64,000 bases of DNA from Alphaproteobacteria bacterium. Its GTDB lineage: Bacteria > Pseudomonadota > Alphaproteobacteria > DSM-16000 > Inquilinaceae. Location of the stretch: assembly GCA_028277405.1 (NCBI GenBank), contig JANQGH010000055.1, positions 62,001 through 126,000 of the forward strand, written 5' to 3'. The position numbers and the translations under genes are program-made. The notes beneath the pieces were generated by a model. It did not search any database. It saw only the letters and a list, made by a program, of their open reading frames with translations, and was not told the DNA's origin. Below are positions 8,141-16,721 of the stretch, one piece after another; within the stretch, counting starts at the first letter, position 1, and each line of letters starts with the position of its first letter.

Positions 8141-9766
8141 ATGATCATGAACAGGATGAGGTCCCCATCAACCAAGACAGGCGGCCGCGTGCCCGTGTCG
8201 CGGCGTCAGGTTTTGGCGTCGGGAGCGGCGGGGCTGGGGGCCGCCACGCTCGGCCTGCCGAGGCTCGCGAGCGCCCAGGACAACACCCTCGTCTTTGCCG
8301 TGAACTCGATCACTGGCAATTTCGAACCCACGGTTTGGAACGGTTTCGGCGATACCGTGATCACCATGGACAGTCTGGGCCGCGGCCTGACCCATGTCAC
8401 CTTCCAGTCGACCGACGTGCAGGGTGCCGTGGCGGAAAGCTGGGACGTTTCGGAGGACGGACGGGTCTACACATTCTCCATCCGGCCGGGCATGACCTTT
8501 CACGACGGTACCGATGTCACCGCCCAAGACGTGTTCCGCACCTTCAACCGCATTCTCGACCCCGAAGATCCGACGCGGCCGGCTGGCACCGGTGCCATCG
8601 ACAATCTGGGCGGCGACAATCTGCAGGAGATCGAGCTGGTCGACGACATGACCTTCCGGTTCATCCTGCGCGATCCCGACGCCGCTTTCGCTGCCCGTCT
8701 CAGCCGGCCGGATATGGTGATCATTTCCGGCGCCGCGCTGGACGAGTACGGCTCCGACATCGGCCCGAACCTGGTCAGCTGCGGGCCCTACCGTCTGGTC
8801 GACGCCACTCCGGGTGAGCGCGCCGTCGTCGAGGCGTTCGACGATTTCTATCTGGGCCGGCCGTCGGTCGACCGGATCGTGTTCCAGGTTCTGCCCGACC
8901 CGCTGGCGCTGACCTCGGCGCTGGTCGGCGGGACGGTGAGCATGAGCAACTTCGTCCCGCACTCCAACCTCGAACAGTTGGCCAGTTCCGGCCGGGTGAC
9001 GGTGCACGAACCACAGGCCTATATCAGCCTGTTCCTGACCATGAACGCGACGGCGGGGCCGCTGTCGGACATGCGCGTGCGCCAGGCGATCAACTACGCG
9101 GTCGACCGCGACGCCGTCATCAACGAGGCCTTCTTCGGCTATGCCTATCAGCCGGCCTATATGTGCACGGCGGCCCAGATGGGCTACGACCCGGCGCAGG
9201 AGGCCTATTCGACCCGCGATCTCGACCGGGCGCGCCAGTTGATTCAGGAGGCCGGCGCGGAAGGTGCGACGATCATGATGCACTCGCAAAATCAGCTCTT
9301 CTGGCCCAGCCTGGGGCAGGTGGTGCAGCGCAACCTCGAAGACATCGGCCTGAACATCGATACCCAATATGTCGAGTCCGGCTCGTTCTTCGGCATCATG
9401 TTTGACAAGACCCAGCACGAGCTGGGCTTGTGGCAGCGCTCGGCCTTCATGCCGGACCCGGACGGCAAGTTCTCGCCGCTGTTCTTCTCCGGCACCTTGT
9501 CGGCGGAGGACACCACGGCCCATACCGGACTGCCGACCCAGCCGGAGCTGGAGCGGCGCATTCTGGAGGCCCTGCAGGCCCAGGACCCGGAGGTGCGCAA
9601 CCAGCTCTACATTGATCTGAACCGGTTCCTGGCGGAGGAGGTGATGGTCCATGCCATGCTGGCCAACATCTACACGCCGGTCGCCAGCCAGAACGATCTG
9701 AGCGGCGTGAATGCCGACGGCATGGGCACGTATCGGACGTTCCTGGAAACCGTTTCGTATCTGTAA
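8141..9766 (+). CDS. ABC transporter substrate-binding protein, family 5 (Dpp/Opp type), Tat-exported
   Basis: The 541-residue precursor starts with a twin-arginine signal (VSRRQVLASGAAGLGA, cleavage after LASAQ near residue 46). The family-5 signature region is AVAESWDVSEDGRVYTFSIR followed by FHDGTDVTAQDVFRTFNRIL. The DMRVRQAINYAVDRDAVIN segment is typical of peptide- and nickel-type binding proteins. Tat export suggests folding, or possibly ligand capture, before transport. GGAG at about 10 bases precedes the start; a second ATG lies two codons on. It should deliver the operon's substrate to the permeases that follow. Confidence 0.92.
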   Translation: MIMNRMRSPSTKTGGRVPVSRRQVLASGAAGLGAATLGLPRLASAQDNTLVFAVNSITGNFEPTVWNGFGDTVITMDSLGRGLTHVTFQSTDVQGAVAESWDVSEDGRVYTFSIRPGMTFHDGTDVTAQDVFRTFNRILDPEDPTRPAGTGAIDNLGGDNLQEIELVDDMTFRFILRDPDAAFAARLSRPDMVIISGAALDEYGSDIGPNLVSCGPYRLVDATPGERAVVEAFDDFYLGRPSVDRIVFQVLPDPLALTSALVGGTVSMSNFVPHSNLEQLASSGRVTVHEPQAYISLFLTMNATAGPLSDMRVRQAINYAVDRDAVINEAFFGYAYQPAYMCTAAQMGYDPAQEAYSTRDLDRARQLIQEAGAEGATIMMHSQNQLFWPSLGQVVQRNLEDIGLNIDTQYVESGSFFGIMFDKTQHELGLWQRSAFMPDPDGKFSPLFFSGTLSAEDTTAHTGLPTQPELERRILEALQAQDPEVRNQLYIDLNRFLAEEVMVHAMLANIYTPVASQNDLSGVNADGMGTYRTFLETVSYL

Positions 9767-9779
9767 GGGCAAGGCGGCG

Positions 9780-10685
9780 GTGACAGGTCTGGATCGCGCC
9801 GCTTCTTTACCGGATGGACGGGCCGGTCGGCCAAAACCGATCGGCCTGTCCGCCGTTTTTCGCCATCTCGCCCGCAGGCCGGTGGTCGCCCTGTCATGGG
9901 TCATCGTCCTGGCGGTGATGCTGGTCAGCCTGCTGGCCCCGTGGCTGGCGCCGTTCGACCCGACCGATCAGGCAACGACCGACCGCATGCTGCCGATGGG
10001 CAGTGATGCGTTCGCCATGGGCACCGATCAATTCGGCCGCGATCAGCTTTCGCGCCTCTTGTGGGGCGGGCGGCCGCTGATCGTGATCAGCCTGGTCTCG
10101 GTCGCCATCGCGATTGCCGCGGGCTTTGTGATCGGTCTTTGCGCCGGCTATCTGCGCGGCTGGATCGACATGGTTCTGATGCGGGTGATGGACGTCATCT
10201 TGTCGTTCCCGCTGATCCTGTTCGCCATCGTCATCGTCGCCGCGCTGGGCCCGAACCTGATCAACGTGATCATTGCCATTGCGCTGTCGCAGATCCCGGT
10301 TTTCGCCCGCCTCGTGCGCGCCCTGACGGTGGGCGAAACCGCCAAGGAGTACGTCCTGGCCGGAAAGGCCGTGGGTTTCTCGACCCCCCGCATCATGCTG
10401 TCGGAAATCGCACCGAACCTGGTCGGACCGGTGATCGTGCAAGGCACCTCCGTAATCGCCGTGGCGGCGCTCTATTCCGCCGCGCTCTCCTATCTCGGCC
10501 TCGGCATTCAGCCGCCTGAGCCCGATTGGGGCTATATGGTCAAGGAAGGGCAGCAGCTGCTGTTCTTCGCGCCCTCTCTGGCCCTTGTCCCCGGCATCTG
10601 CATCGCGGTGTTCGTCACCGCTTGGAACTTCATCGGCGATGATCTGCGCGACCTGTTCGCTGCCGGCGGTGAGACGATGCCATGA
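9780..10685 (+). CDS. ABC transporter permease, DppC type
   Basis: The 301-residue membrane protein has an N-terminal cytoplasmic tail, a first membrane span (VVALSWVIVLAVMLVSLLAP), the DppC hallmark MGTDQFGRDQLSRLLWGGRP, and the EAA loop (YVLAGKAVGFSTPRIMLSEI) that contacts the ATPases. The preferred start is GTG at 9780, 13 bases after the binding-protein stop; an upstream ATG would overlap that gene by 56 bases. It overlaps the DppB-type gene by 4 bases. This operon lists the C-type permease before the B-type, the reverse of the second Dpp importer at 58.4 kb. Confidence 0.88.
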   Translation: MTGLDRAASLPDGRAGRPKPIGLSAVFRHLARRPVVALSWVIVLAVMLVSLLAPWLAPFDPTDQATTDRMLPMGSDAFAMGTDQFGRDQLSRLLWGGRPLIVISLVSVAIAIAAGFVIGLCAGYLRGWIDMVLMRVMDVILSFPLILFAIVIVAALGPNLINVIIAIALSQIPVFARLVRALTVGETAKEYVLAGKAVGFSTPRIMLSEIAPNLVGPVIVQGTSVIAVAALYSAALSYLGLGIQPPEPDWGYMVKEGQQLLFFAPSLALVPGICIAVFVTAWNFIGDDLRDLFAAGGETMP

Positions 10686-11686
10686 CCAGCGAGCTGATCC
10701 GCCGCCTCGCGGTGCTGCCCCTGCTGCTTTGGGCGGTCGTCACGCTTGTTTTCGTCCTGTTGCGCATCCTGCCCGGCGATGCGGCGACGATGTTGACGGC
10801 CCAGGTGGCCTCGCAAGAAGTGCGCGACCGCATCGTGATCGAACTCGGCCTCGACCAGTCCCTGTGGCAGCAATATCTGATCTATCTGGGCGATTTGCTG
10901 CGGCTGGATGCCGGCGTCTCCTACATTTCCGGCCGATCGGTGACCAGCCTGATCTACACCACCCTGCCGGTGACGATCGAACTGGCCGTGGCGGCCGCTT
11001 TGATCATGGCTGCCCTCGGCTTGACCAGCGGCATGCTGGCCGCCGCCTTTCGCGGCAGTTGGATCGACGTGTCTGTGCGGTTCGTGGCCACCGTGCTGTT
11101 CTCGGTCCCGTGGTTCTGGCTGGGCATCGTGCTGATCCTCGTCTTCTCAGTCCAGTTGGGCTGGCTGCCGTCCTTCGGGCGACTGCCGCCCTCCGTGCTC
11201 TACGACCCTGTCACGAATTTCGTTCTGATCGACGCCATCATTCTGGGCCAGCCGCAACTGATCTGGCCGTGGCTTCAGCATCTGATCTTGCCGGCACTGA
11301 CGGTGGGCCTGACGACCGCCGGGTTCGTCACCCGCATCACGCGCGTCTCGTTCCTTGAGGTCATGGTCGAGGATTTCGTGCGCACCGCCCGTATGAAGGG
11401 GATGAGCGGGTCGCGCGTGTTCTGGCGCCACATCTGCCGCAACGCCGCCTTGCCGATCGTCACCATCGTCGGCCTGATGTTCGGCGCCATGCTCGGCGGT
11501 TCGGTGATCGCCGAGGTCGTGTTCGCCTATCCCGGCATCGGCCGCATGATGGTCGATGCCATCTTCCAGCGCGACTATTCGGTCGTGCAGGGTGCGGCCC
11601 TGGTCATCGCCTGCCTCTACATCCTGGTCAATCTTGCGACCGATCTTTCCTACGCTTTGATCGATCCCAGGCTGAGAACGGCATGA
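10682..11686 (+). CDS. ABC transporter permease, DppB type
   Basis: The 334-residue protein has about six membrane spans. The first is VLPLLLWAVVTLVFVLLRIL, followed by the DppB-type PGDAA segment and a long periplasmic stretch with DQSLWQQYLIYLGDLLRLDA. The cytoplasmic EAA loop reads FVRTARMKGMSGSRVFWRHI. It pairs with the preceding DppC-type permease to form the import channel. Start and stop both overlap their neighbours by 4 bases. Confidence 0.9.
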   Translation: MTSELIRRLAVLPLLLWAVVTLVFVLLRILPGDAATMLTAQVASQEVRDRIVIELGLDQSLWQQYLIYLGDLLRLDAGVSYISGRSVTSLIYTTLPVTIELAVAAALIMAALGLTSGMLAAAFRGSWIDVSVRFVATVLFSVPWFWLGIVLILVFSVQLGWLPSFGRLPPSVLYDPVTNFVLIDAIILGQPQLIWPWLQHLILPALTVGLTTAGFVTRITRVSFLEVMVEDFVRTARMKGMSGSRVFWRHICRNAALPIVTIVGLMFGAMLGGSVIAEVVFAYPGIGRMMVDAIFQRDYSVVQGAALVIACLYILVNLATDLSYALIDPRLRTA

Positions 11687-12711
11687 GCGGCGCGCCGCCC
11701 GTTCTGTCGGTACGCGACCTGGCCGTCGGTTTCGCCACTCCCGCGGGGCGATTGCAAGCGGTTGACGGCGTCAGCTTCGATCTGCAGCCGGGAGAGATTA
11801 TGGCCGTCGTCGGTGAGTCCGGGTCCGGCAAGTCGGCTATGGCCCTGTCGCTGCTTGGGCTCAATCGCGGGCGCGGGGCCGTCCATCGCGGTGAGGTCCT
11901 GTATGCCGGCCGGAACCTGCTGTCTCTGACGGAACGCCAGATGCGCGGCGTGCGCGGGGCGGAACTCGCCATGGTGTTTCAGGACGCCTTGTCGGCGCTG
12001 AACCCGATGCAGCCGATCGGCTGGCAGATCGCCGAGATGGTGCGGCTGCACCGGCCGGTCAGCCGGCGCGAGGCCAACGAACGTGCCGTCAGCCTGCTGG
12101 ACGAGGTCGGCATTCCCCAGGCGCGGTCGCGGGCGCGGGCCTATCCGCACCAGTTCTCCGGCGGCATGCGCCAACGCGCCATGATCGCCATGGCGCTGGC
12201 CTGCGACCCGAAGGTGCTGATCGCCGACGAACCGACGACCGCCCTGGACGTGACGATCCAGGCCCAGATCCTGGACCTGCTCTGCCGTTTGCGTGACGAG
12301 CGCGGAGCCGCGATCATCCTGATCACCCATGACCTGGGCATCGTGGCTGAAACGGCTCAGCACGTCGCGGTGATGTATGCCGGCCGGATCGTCGAACAGG
12401 CGCCGTGCAGTCAACTGTTCGCCGACCCGCAGCACCCCTACACCTGGGGCCTGTTGGGCTCCATGCCCCGAATTGATCGACCGCCAGCCAGACGCTTGCC
12501 GGCGATCCAGGGTCTGCCGCCGGATCTGGTCGCCCGGCCAACTGGCTGCGCTTTCGCCCAGCGCTGCGGCCAGCGCTTCGCGCGCTGCGAAGCCGATCCG
12601 CCGCTGGCTGGCACGCCGGACCATCGGGCGGCTTGCTGGCTGGACGCGGACGAGCGCCTGCGCCGCCGAGGCACGATCTTGCAAGACGTCGCCGAACAGG
12701 TGCCGGCATGA
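11683..12711 (+). CDS. ABC transporter ATP-binding protein, DppD type
   Basis: The 342-residue ATPase has Walker A ([15 protein letters not shown]), the Q loop ([13 protein letters not shown]), the signature FSGGMRQR, Walker B ([12 protein letters not shown]) and the switch His (ITHDLG). The C-terminal extension has the oligopeptide-transporter Cys pattern ([15 protein letters not shown]) that in relatives binds an iron-sulfur cluster. It forms the nucleotide-binding pair with the next gene and drives import of the operon substrate. Confidence 0.92.
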   Translation: MSGAPPVLSVRDLAVGFATPAGRLQAVDGVSFDLQPGEIMAVVGESGSGKSAMALSLLGLNRGRGAVHRGEVLYAGRNLLSLTERQMRGVRGAELAMVFQDALSALNPMQPIGWQIAEMVRLHRPVSRREANERAVSLLDEVGIPQARSRARAYPHQFSGGMRQRAMIAMALACDPKVLIADEPTTALDVTIQAQILDLLCRLRDERGAAIILITHDLGIVAETAQHVAVMYAGRIVEQAPCSQLFADPQHPYTWGLLGSMPRIDRPPARRLPAIQGLPPDLVARPTGCAFAQRCGQRFARCEADPPLAGTPDHRAACWLDADERLRRRGTILQDVAEQVPA

Positions 12712-13748
12712 CCGCGCCGCTGCTTGAGGTCGAGACCCTGTCGAAGGATTTTCGGGCCGGCGGCCACTCGGTTCGCGCGGTCGACGATGTCAGCTTCATG
12801 CTTCGGCAAGGCGAAACGCTGGCCGTCGTCGGCGAGTCCGGCAGCGGCAAGACGACCCTCGGCCGCTGTATCTTGCGGCTGGAGGAACCGACGGCGGGCC
12901 GCATCATCTTTGAGGGGAACGACCTCACCCATCTGAATGCGAAACAGTTGCGGCCGATCCGCGAGCGGATGCAGATGGTCTTTCAGGACCCCTACACGTC
13001 GCTGAACCCGCGCAAGCGGGTCCGGCAACTGATCGGCGACGTGCTGCGCGCCCATGGCGAACGCGACGGCGTTCGTATCCAGGCGCGCATTGCGGAACTG
13101 CTCGACGATGTCGGCTTGCGCCCGGAACATGCCGGTCGGCGGCCGCATGCCTTTTCCGGCGGTCAGCGCCAGCGCATCGGCATCGCCCGCGCCCTGGCGC
13201 TCAAACCGAAGCTGATCGTGGCCGACGAGCCGGTCTCCGCTCTCGACGTGTCGATCCAGGCCCAGATCATCAACCTGATGGCCGACTTGCAGGACGAGCA
13301 CGGCCTGACCTACCTGATCATCGCCCATGATCTGGGCCTCGTGCGCCAGGTCGCCGACCGGGTGGCGGTGATGTATCTCGGCCAGATCGTCGAGCAGGGG
13401 GCGAGCGATGCGCTCTACCGATCGCCGATGCATCCCTATACCGAAGCCTTGCTGTCGGCCGTGCCGCTGCCCGACCCGGAGGCTAGCGCCGGGCGCCGCC
13501 GGATCGCCCTGAAGGGCGACCTGCCCAGCCCGATCAACCCGCCATCCGGGTGCCGCTTTCACACCCGCTGTCCCCACGCGACGGACCTATGCCGCATGGC
13601 CGCCCCCCCGCCCGTGGCGCACGCGGACGGCCGACAGGTCGCGTGCCACTTTCCGCGCAACGCCGACGACGATGCGCAGGACCGTGCCATGGCCGCGCTC
13701 GACGGCTGGCAGCCGCAATCAACACCCCGTTCAGGAGCCGCCGCATGA
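12708..13748 (+). CDS. ABC transporter ATP-binding protein, DppF type
   Basis: The 346-residue ATPase carries Walker A (GESGSGKTTLGRCIL), the Q loop (MVFQDPYTSLNPRKRV), the signature FSGGQRQR, Walker B (LIVADEPVSALDVS) and the switch His (IAHDLG). The C-terminal part contains the family Cys motif (GCRFHTRCPHATDLC). ATG at 12708 overlaps the previous stop by 4 bases; the frame stays open further upstream inside that gene. With the DppD-type ATPase it completes a five-part importer. Confidence 0.92.
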   Translation: MTAPLLEVETLSKDFRAGGHSVRAVDDVSFMLRQGETLAVVGESGSGKTTLGRCILRLEEPTAGRIIFEGNDLTHLNAKQLRPIRERMQMVFQDPYTSLNPRKRVRQLIGDVLRAHGERDGVRIQARIAELLDDVGLRPEHAGRRPHAFSGGQRQRIGIARALALKPKLIVADEPVSALDVSIQAQIINLMADLQDEHGLTYLIIAHDLGLVRQVADRVAVMYLGQIVEQGASDALYRSPMHPYTEALLSAVPLPDPEASAGRRRIALKGDLPSPINPPSGCRFHTRCPHATDLCRMAAPPPVAHADGRQVACHFPRNADDDAQDRAMAALDGWQPQSTPRSGAAA

Positions 13749-14479
13749 TCATCGACGCCTACAACAACATCTGGCAGGCCGCCCAGACCTCCGACTATCT
13801 GACCTCGGAGACCTACTCGGTCGAGATGATGCTGCGCGACATGGACAAGGCCGGTGTCGACATGGCCGTCGGCTGTTCCCTCGGTCAGATGATCGACAAC
13901 GACTACACCGCCGGCGTCATGCGCCAGTACCCCGACCGCATCATCGGTTTCGGCCAGGTCAACCCGCGTGTGCCCGATGCCACGGACATCGTGCGCAAGG
14001 GCAGGGAGGTGCACGGCCTGCCCGGCCTGAAGTTGCATCCGACCATGCACGGCTATCACGTGGTCGATCACGGCCTGCTGGACCCGGTGTTCGAGGTCTG
14101 CGCCGAGCTGGGCATTGTGGTGCTGTTCAACGCCCTCGACGACCCGTTCGTCAGCCCGCTGGGCATCGAGGAGATCGCGCGGGGCTTCCCGGATGTGCCG
14201 GTGCTGATCGCCCATATGGGCACGGTCTGGAACGTGATGGAGGCGATCATGGTCGCCAAGCGCAACCCGAACATCTATCTGGAGACGTCCAGCACGCAAC
14301 TGATCGAGGTGCGTACGGCCTATCGCGATGTCGGGGCGGACAAGATCATCATGGGCACGGACTGGCCGGGCAGCGACTTTGAGCTGGAGCGGCTGAAGAT
14401 CGCCAAATCGATCCCGGAGGCGGAGCGTCCGATGGTCGAGGGCGGCACGCTGGCCCGCCTGCTCGGGCTCGGCGCTTGA
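13745..14479 (+). CDS. Amidohydrolase_2-fold protein lacking the HxH metal motif
   Basis: The 244-residue protein has a TIM-barrel amidohydrolase-2 layout with GLKLHPTMHGY, VLIAHMGTVWN, NIYLETSS and MGTDWPGSD. The beta-1 HxH that anchors the metal is replaced: the start reads MIIDAYNNIW where relatives have a D-x-H-x-H. The beta-5 segment (VLFNALDDP) also lacks the usual His. The last His and the Asp remain. It may use a different metal geometry, act as a metal-free lyase or hydrolase, or be a binding subunit. Start and stop overlap neighbours by 4 and 1 bases. Its place among intact hydrolases suggests a retained role, not decay. Confidence 0.75.
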   Translation: MIIDAYNNIWQAAQTSDYLTSETYSVEMMLRDMDKAGVDMAVGCSLGQMIDNDYTAGVMRQYPDRIIGFGQVNPRVPDATDIVRKGREVHGLPGLKLHPTMHGYHVVDHGLLDPVFEVCAELGIVVLFNALDDPFVSPLGIEEIARGFPDVPVLIAHMGTVWNVMEAIMVAKRNPNIYLETSSTQLIEVRTAYRDVGADKIIMGTDWPGSDFELERLKIAKSIPEAERPMVEGGTLARLLGLGA

Positions 14480-15255
14480 TGGGCCTCGACGCAGATCTGG
14501 TCGGCCGTCTGAACCGCGCGCTGGTCGACCTGACCTTGCCCATTCGGCCGGGCATGTTTCCGATCGCCGAGGCATCGAACGTGAAGCTGACCGTCCTGCA
14601 TGACCATGACAGCTCGCCCATGGGCATGTTCGAAACCCAGCTGCGCATGTCCTGCCACGCCGGCACCCATATCGACTATGCCAGCCACATCGATCCCGAC
14701 GGCCCGCGTGCCTTTGCCGAGGACGGCTTTCGCGACAGCCTGTTCCCGGAAGCTACGCTGACGACGGCTTATCTGATGGCGTTTGACGACAAACGAGGCA
14801 CCGATCGGCTACCGGACGAGACGTTTCGTTTCGGCGACCAGGTCACGCGCGACGAGATTGAAGGGTGGTTTCAGCGTTTCGACGCCGCCCACCCGGGCTT
14901 CGATCACGCCAGCGTCAAGGGCGCCATCCTGCGCACAGGTTGGAACGACGGCTATTTCGAACCCGACTTCTTCAAGCGCGGTTCGCCGACCTTGTCCGAC
15001 GACGCGACGCGGGCCCTGATGGAACGCGGGCTCGACTATATCGGCAGCGATTTCCTGTTCTCAGCCCATCCGGGTGGCACCCACGACATCGTCATGCGCG
15101 GCACGCACCGGTTCCAGGTCGAGGGGCTGTGCAATCTCGCCAGCCTTGACGGCCCCCTGATCGGCCTGTTGATCGCGCCGCTGAAGATCGTCGGCGCGGA
15201 GGGCCTGCCGGCGCGGGTCTATGCCTTCGATCTGGAAACCTCCGCACGGGCATGA
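14479..15255 (+). CDS. Cyclase-family metal hydrolase (kynurenine formamidase / isatin hydrolase-like)
   Basis: The 258-residue protein has the family motif HAGTHIDYASHI, whose His and Asp residues bind the catalytic metal, preceded by VDLTLPIRPGMFP. Further on are LRTGWNDGYFE and YIGSDFLFSAHPGGTHDIVM, matching the later conserved blocks. Family members open amide or imide rings or cleave N-formyl groups. In this operon it could open a cyclic imide before the amidases act. The ATG overlaps the previous stop by one base (TGATG), and the end overlaps the deaminase-like gene by 4 bases. Confidence 0.85.
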   Translation: MGLDADLVGRLNRALVDLTLPIRPGMFPIAEASNVKLTVLHDHDSSPMGMFETQLRMSCHAGTHIDYASHIDPDGPRAFAEDGFRDSLFPEATLTTAYLMAFDDKRGTDRLPDETFRFGDQVTRDEIEGWFQRFDAAHPGFDHASVKGAILRTGWNDGYFEPDFFKRGSPTLSDDATRALMERGLDYIGSDFLFSAHPGGTHDIVMRGTHRFQVEGLCNLASLDGPLIGLLIAPLKIVGAEGLPARVYAFDLETSARA

Positions 15256-16721
15256 CCGACGCAACAAGCCTTTCGGTTGATTGGCTCCTGGCCGATCCGG
15301 GATCGGCGTCCCCGGTTCAAGACGCGCGCGTGCACATCGCGAATGGCAAGATCTCGCTCATCGACAGGGCGTTAGGATCGACAGGCCTAATCGCCGTGCT
15401 GGCCTTGACCAACGCTCACGACCATGGCCGCGCGTTTCGACCCGTTTCCTACGGGGCGGCCGACCAGCCGCTGGAAACCTGGCTGCCCGCCTTGATGCGT
15501 GCGCCGAACGCCGACCTCTATACCCAATGTGTCGTCGCCTTCGGCCGTCTGGCCTTGAGCGGCGTGGCGTCGGTCCTACACATGCATATCCCGCAAGGCG
15601 GCGACCCGGTGGAAGAGGCGAAGACGGTCGCCCGCGCGGCCGCCGATGTCGGCGTTCGCCTTGGCTACGCGGTGCCGGTGGTCGACGCCAATCCCTTTGT
15701 CTATGGCGGCGCCGAAGCGCTGTGCGGCTATCACGGTTCCGCAGACTGGGCGATCGTGCGCCATTGGGACGGAAGGCCGGCACCCGCGCGGGCCCAGCTC
15801 GATGCCGTGTCGGCGATCGCGTCTGCCTGCGAAAGCACGATGGTCTCGGTCCAATATGGCCCCGCCGGCCCGCAATGGGTCACCGAGGCGGGCTGGCGAG
15901 ACCTGGCCGATCGGGCGGCCGCCGACAAGCGACGCATCCACACCCATCTTCTCGAGACCCAGACCCAGCGGGCCTGGGCTGATGCCCATTTCCCCGGCGG
16001 CCTTGTCCAGCGGTTTGACGCGCTGGGTTTGCTGAACGATCGGCTAACGGTTGCCCATGGCGTCTGGTTAAGCGATGCGGAGATCGACTTGCTGGCAGCG
16101 CGGGGCGTAACCGTGGCGGTCAATACCTCCTCGAACCTGAGGCTGCGATCCGGCATGGCGCCCGTTCGGCGGTTCGCCAAGGCGGGGCTGGCCTTCGCGC
16201 TGGGGCTGGACGGCATGGCGTTCGACGATGACGAGGACATGCTGCGCGAACTGCGCCTGTTCCACGCGCTGCACGCGCCGATCGGGCTGGATGGCGCTGG
16301 CATCGATATCGGGGATGCATGGCGCGCGGCGACGACGAACGGTCGCCGGGTGATCGACGGCGTCGACGACGAAGGGCTGCTCGAAGCCGGCCGGGATGCC
16401 GACATCCTGATCCTCGATTGGGCCGCTCTTGCCAGTGACGCAGCCGCCGACAGGGCGGCACCGCTGGACCTGTTGATGACCCGCGCACGGCGCGAGCATG
16501 TCCGGTCGCTCTATGTGGCCGGGCGCCCTGTTGTGGCCGACGGCCGCCTGACCGGGGTCGACTTCGATGCGGCTGTCACGGAATTGAGGGCGGCGTCGGT
16601 CGACGCGGCACCTCGAGACACGACCGAGCGCGATGTGCTGAGCCGACACCAGGACGCAATGCGCCACTACTACGCGGACGGGCGTCATCTGGACCGGAGT
16701 GGTATCAAGAATGGGCGCTGA
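15252..16721 (+). CDS. Amidohydrolase/deaminase (ATZ/TRZ, guanine-deaminase-like)
   Basis: The 489-residue protein has all expected metal ligands of the subtype with HxH, two later His and an Asp: TNAHDHGRAF, RIHTHLLET, VAHGVWLSD and GLDGMAFDDDED. NTSSNLRLRSGMAP matches the loop of nucleobase deaminases and hydroxyatrazine hydrolases. Members remove exocyclic amines or halides from N-heterocycles. An exocyclic amine in the imported compound would be a consistent target, but the substrate is not decided by sequence. No signal peptide. It overlaps the MocA-type gene by 11 bases. Confidence 0.85.
   Translation: MTDATSLSVDWLLADPGSASPVQDARVHIANGKISLIDRALGSTGLIAVLALTNAHDHGRAFRPVSYGAADQPLETWLPALMRAPNADLYTQCVVAFGRLALSGVASVLHMHIPQGGDPVEEAKTVARAAADVGVRLGYAVPVVDANPFVYGGAEALCGYHGSADWAIVRHWDGRPAPARAQLDAVSAIASACESTMVSVQYGPAGPQWVTEAGWRDLADRAAADKRRIHTHLLETQTQRAWADAHFPGGLVQRFDALGLLNDRLTVAHGVWLSDAEIDLLAARGVTVAVNTSSNLRLRSGMAPVRRFAKAGLAFALGLDGMAFDDDEDMLRELRLFHALHAPIGLDGAGIDIGDAWRAATTNGRRVIDGVDDEGLLEAGRDADILILDWAALASDAAADRAAPLDLLMTRARREHVRSLYVAGRPVVADGRLTGVDFDAAVTELRAASVDAAPRDTTERDVLSRHQDAMRHYYADGRHLDRSGIKNGR

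Noticed and set aside
8168..9904. Open minus-strand frame of 578 codons opposite the binding-protein gene
   Set aside because: Composition is that of an antisense shadow and the plus strand encodes a complete Tat-exported family-5 protein.
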